DNA of 64,000 bases, from NCBI RefSeq assembly GCF_035582795.1, contig NC_134373.1, forward strand, positions 31,218,501 through 31,282,500, given 5' to 3'. Under the pieces are notes generated by a model. The model was not told where the DNA came from, did no database searches, and saw only the letters and a list, made by a program, of their open reading frames with translations. The stretch is from Mycteria americana (Eukaryota; Chordata; Aves; Ciconiiformes; Ciconiidae). Position numbers and translations under genes: made by a program. Shown piece by piece: positions 62,801 through 64,000 of this stretch (position 1 is the stretch's first letter; each line of letters begins with the position of its first letter).

Positions 62801-63539
62801 AAAATAATCTTGCAAAGAGTAGAGTAGGATTATTCTACCTTTACAAACTAGTATTCTTCTACGTTTGCAAACTAGAAGCAAACCTCCCCTCCCCCCCAAC
62901 AAAACCAAAACAAAAACCCACCACCATGCCCCCAGCTATCAATTTCACAATAAAATAAAGCAGACTTCCATATGTTTATGAATATGGGACACAGATTTAG
63001 CTACATTTGAAATTACATTTCGATAGGAAATGTGGAAGTAAACCACAGTAAATAACACACACGCAAAAAGATGCAGAAAACATTTCACAGGGAAAATGTA
63101 AAGTGCAAAAGCAAGACAGAACTATTCCAAGCTAAGAGATAATTTTGTGTTAGCCTGCTTTCTACAGAATATATCTAGCTTTGTGGGCTGGGAAGATTCT
63201 GATCTAAACGGCAACCAATCAGATAATTTTAATATTTAGGCTAGTGATAGGCAAATATAGCAGATGAAGTCAAAGTAGGACAGAAATCCCAGAAAAGATA
63301 AAATGAAATTCTAGTCTGTAACAGGAAGAAAGAAACCAAGAGAACAGTTGGGAGAGCAAGTGGAGCAACGCTGAAGACTTGTACAGCACAGAGAACAGAA
63401 CAGGTTTAAATTCTCAATGGACATGATTAACTTGATACAGTGCAAAGGTAGGGCAAAGGTGGAATTGCTTAAAAAAAAGAGAGCATACCCTGAAGTGAAA
63501 TATTATACCAAGAAATTCCTGCTCATTAGGAAAAGATAT
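56320..63539 (-). CDS. Unrecognised multi-exon gene, 3' portion (up to seven exons, about 490 residues)
   Basis: I do not recognise the protein. Minus-strand exons, 5' to 3', that join in phase: 63539-63489, 62574-62496, 62183-62147, 61015-60824, 60126-59922, 57426-57079, 56877-56320 (stop TAG at 56322-56320). The last two are the firmest, then the pair at 59.9-61.0 kb; the first three are tentative. The product starts with folded-looking helical and beta-like segments (LSWRVYKRILAWLRLSLKP, LPLYSQTLLTYNSYKVAILP). It continues through a compact region (IHEYAFQTKAIHLVLPKNFH). It ends with a Ser/charged, probably disordered linker of about 140 residues and a hydrophobic helix (NDLLDCLVNPHVISLVAQLL) before the terminal ERKRV. 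No signal peptide, transmembrane segment or zinc motif is visible. It converges on the transporter. ILDR1, the mammalian downstream neighbour of SLC15A2, has immunoglobulin-type features that are absent here. The gene extends off the right edge. Confidence 0.6.
57079..57426 (-). CDS. Unrecognised gene, penultimate coding exon
   Basis: Donor GTAAGC after ...LWLNPTE, phase 0. It contains THVGAVRMCRSIKSLKPFTD, LVLPKNFHVSADGQVLTCLQ and EEAITRMLVCAIKSAENPSD. The 5' end is ambiguous. The longest form uses ACACACTAG before 57426 and adds NLFLQILIQ. A better pyrimidine-flanked CAG before 57399 gives a start at TSSHTKACAV. Both are in phase 0. Confidence 0.7.
59463..59487. repeat. T13-A12 inverted homopolymer
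   Basis: Thirteen T directly followed by twelve A: a perfect AT-only palindrome able to extrude a hairpin, in the intron of the minus-strand gene. Unreliable length in sequencing is likely. Confidence 0.85.
59922..60126 (-). CDS. Unrecognised gene, probable exon with non-GT donor
   Basis: Acceptor GTTTCCTACTTAG, one base completing a Ser codon, 68 codons. It encodes CVEQELLQGSRLKHFVPCLP, LLGVLYSEAGEGRALMDTVF and PDLKPQFSRNHMQIYLNQ. In this frame no good GT donor exists. The open frame runs to CAG|GCAAAC, which fits a GC-AG intron. An earlier, weak AAG|GTTCCA would end the exon at PEDPSK, also in phase 0. Confidence 0.5.
60824..61015 (-). CDS. Unrecognised gene, probable exon
   Basis: Donor GAGAG|GTAGTT gives a phase-2 end that joins exactly to the exon at 60126 (AG+C, Ser). 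It encodes PSKKLGSLLSWRVYKRILAW, LRLSLKPCSTATPAALPLYS and QTLLTYNSYKVAILPHIRRS. The 5' boundary is inferred at GGTAG|T (61015) because that phase fits the tentative exon at 62.15 kb. The open frame continues to 61047, and acceptors at 61026 or 61047 are alternatives. Confidence 0.5.
62147..62183 (-). CDS. Unrecognised gene, possible 37-nt micro-exon
   Basis: A strong pyrimidine-rich acceptor (TCTTCATCCACTTCTCTAG) and a strong donor (GTAAGG) frame 37 nt. In the phase demanded by its neighbours it reads CGKLTLPMQVS with split codons at both ends. Splice signals and phase fit, but 11 codons are little coding evidence. Confidence 0.35.
62496..62574 (-). CDS. Unrecognised gene, possible exon
   Basis: 79 nt between acceptor CCAAGTCACAG and donor GGCAG|GTAAAA. 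It encodes LCTLHQQTLPAAEIHNFAVI followed by TLNLLA in phase 0, ending in phase 1. The open frame extends well upstream of the acceptor. Protein-like composition and a good donor support it; there is no homology I can cite. Confidence 0.4.
63489..63539 (-). CDS. Unrecognised gene, possible 51-nt exon
   Basis: An excellent pyrimidine tract and acceptor (CCTTTTCTTGCGCATTTACC then CAG) precede ISFPNEQEFLGIIFHFR, with donor AGG|GTATGC. Phase 0 at both ends, so it joins the exon at 62574 without a shift. It is short, so the support is mostly from splice signals. Confidence 0.3.
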
Positions 63540-64000
63540 CTGGGTAAATGCGCAAGAAAAGGAAGGACCAAAGAACGCCATTGTGATGGGAAGAAAAAGA
63601 TGGGGGGCTGTGGGGGGACCTCTGCAAATCCCAGAGCTGCTTGCAACCATGGCAATGAAAAATAACATAAATGCATAGCCAACTCTGTGGGAGCACCACG
63701 TGAGGACTCCGTGGGAGCGCAGCCACCCCAGCCCATCCCCATCCCAGGTGGTGCCTGGCTGCCCCGGCGCTAGGAGGTGCTTCTTGCCTGCCTCCCTCCT
63801 CAGCTGGCGTCTTCCCCCCACTGAAACAGAGTGCCCAGGGACACTGGCAGCAGAAACACAGACATGGCCTGGGGAGAAGCACTGTGAACAGGAAGGGAAT
63901 GGGGCTGTTACCATGCTGTGTCCGTAGGGACCTAGGTGAGGCACCGAGGAAAGCTCAGGGAAGAGGTGGAAAAGTAGAGTCAGGAACTGCCAGCTTTCAC

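Noticed and set aside
1-64000. tRNA, rRNA, CRISPR and bacterial-type systems
   Set aside because: No cloverleaf-like blocks, rRNA stretches or spaced identical repeats seen by eye. The sequence is vertebrate nuclear DNA.

Overview
The window looks like bird nuclear DNA. It carries spliced vertebrate-type genes with GT-AG introns. Its recognisable interspersed repeats are CR1-type LINE fragments with the CATAGAATCATAGAATC-like 3' end seen throughout avian genomes. Overall repeat content is low. There is no bacterial-style gene organisation, CRISPR array, rRNA or tRNA gene that I can see.

Left part (1-15.7 kb, plus strand): the 3' half of a proton-coupled oligopeptide transporter, closest to SLC15A2/PEPT2. 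Nine coding exons with consistent phases and canonical splice sites encode 351 residues, running from transmembrane helix 9 through the large extracellular domain to helices 10-12 and a C-terminal PDZ-type tail. The 5' exons lie outside the window. The frame is intact, but the normally invariant glutamate of the TM10 GLEFSYSQ motif is alanine. This suggests altered substrate binding or a divergent PEPT2-like paralogue.

Middle part (about 16-56 kb): some 40 kb with no protein-coding gene I can support. It alternates GC/CpG-rich stretches (about 32.0-32.4, 34.6-35.1, 37.0-37.4 and 45.5-47.3 kb) with AT-rich, TAATTA-containing, non-repetitive blocks that look like conserved non-coding regulatory elements. 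It also holds a 5'-truncated, frameshifted CR1 element (about 41.68-42.51 kb), simple repeats, and a cluster of short inverted and direct repeats near 30.1 kb.

Right part (56.3-63.5 kb, minus strand): a chain of up to seven phase-compatible exons of a gene I cannot name, convergent with the transporter. The last two coding exons are well supported: 57079-57426 and 56320-56877, with a stop followed 25 nt later by AATAAA. The more upstream exons are progressively less certain, and the gene continues off the right edge. The encoded C-terminal half is a folded-looking region, then a Ser/charged linker, then a short hydrophobic C-terminal helix that looks like a docking motif. In mammals the gene that follows SLC15A2 and converges on it is ILDR1. 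This gene does not look like ILDR1, so either synteny differs here or the transporter is a paralogue at another locus.
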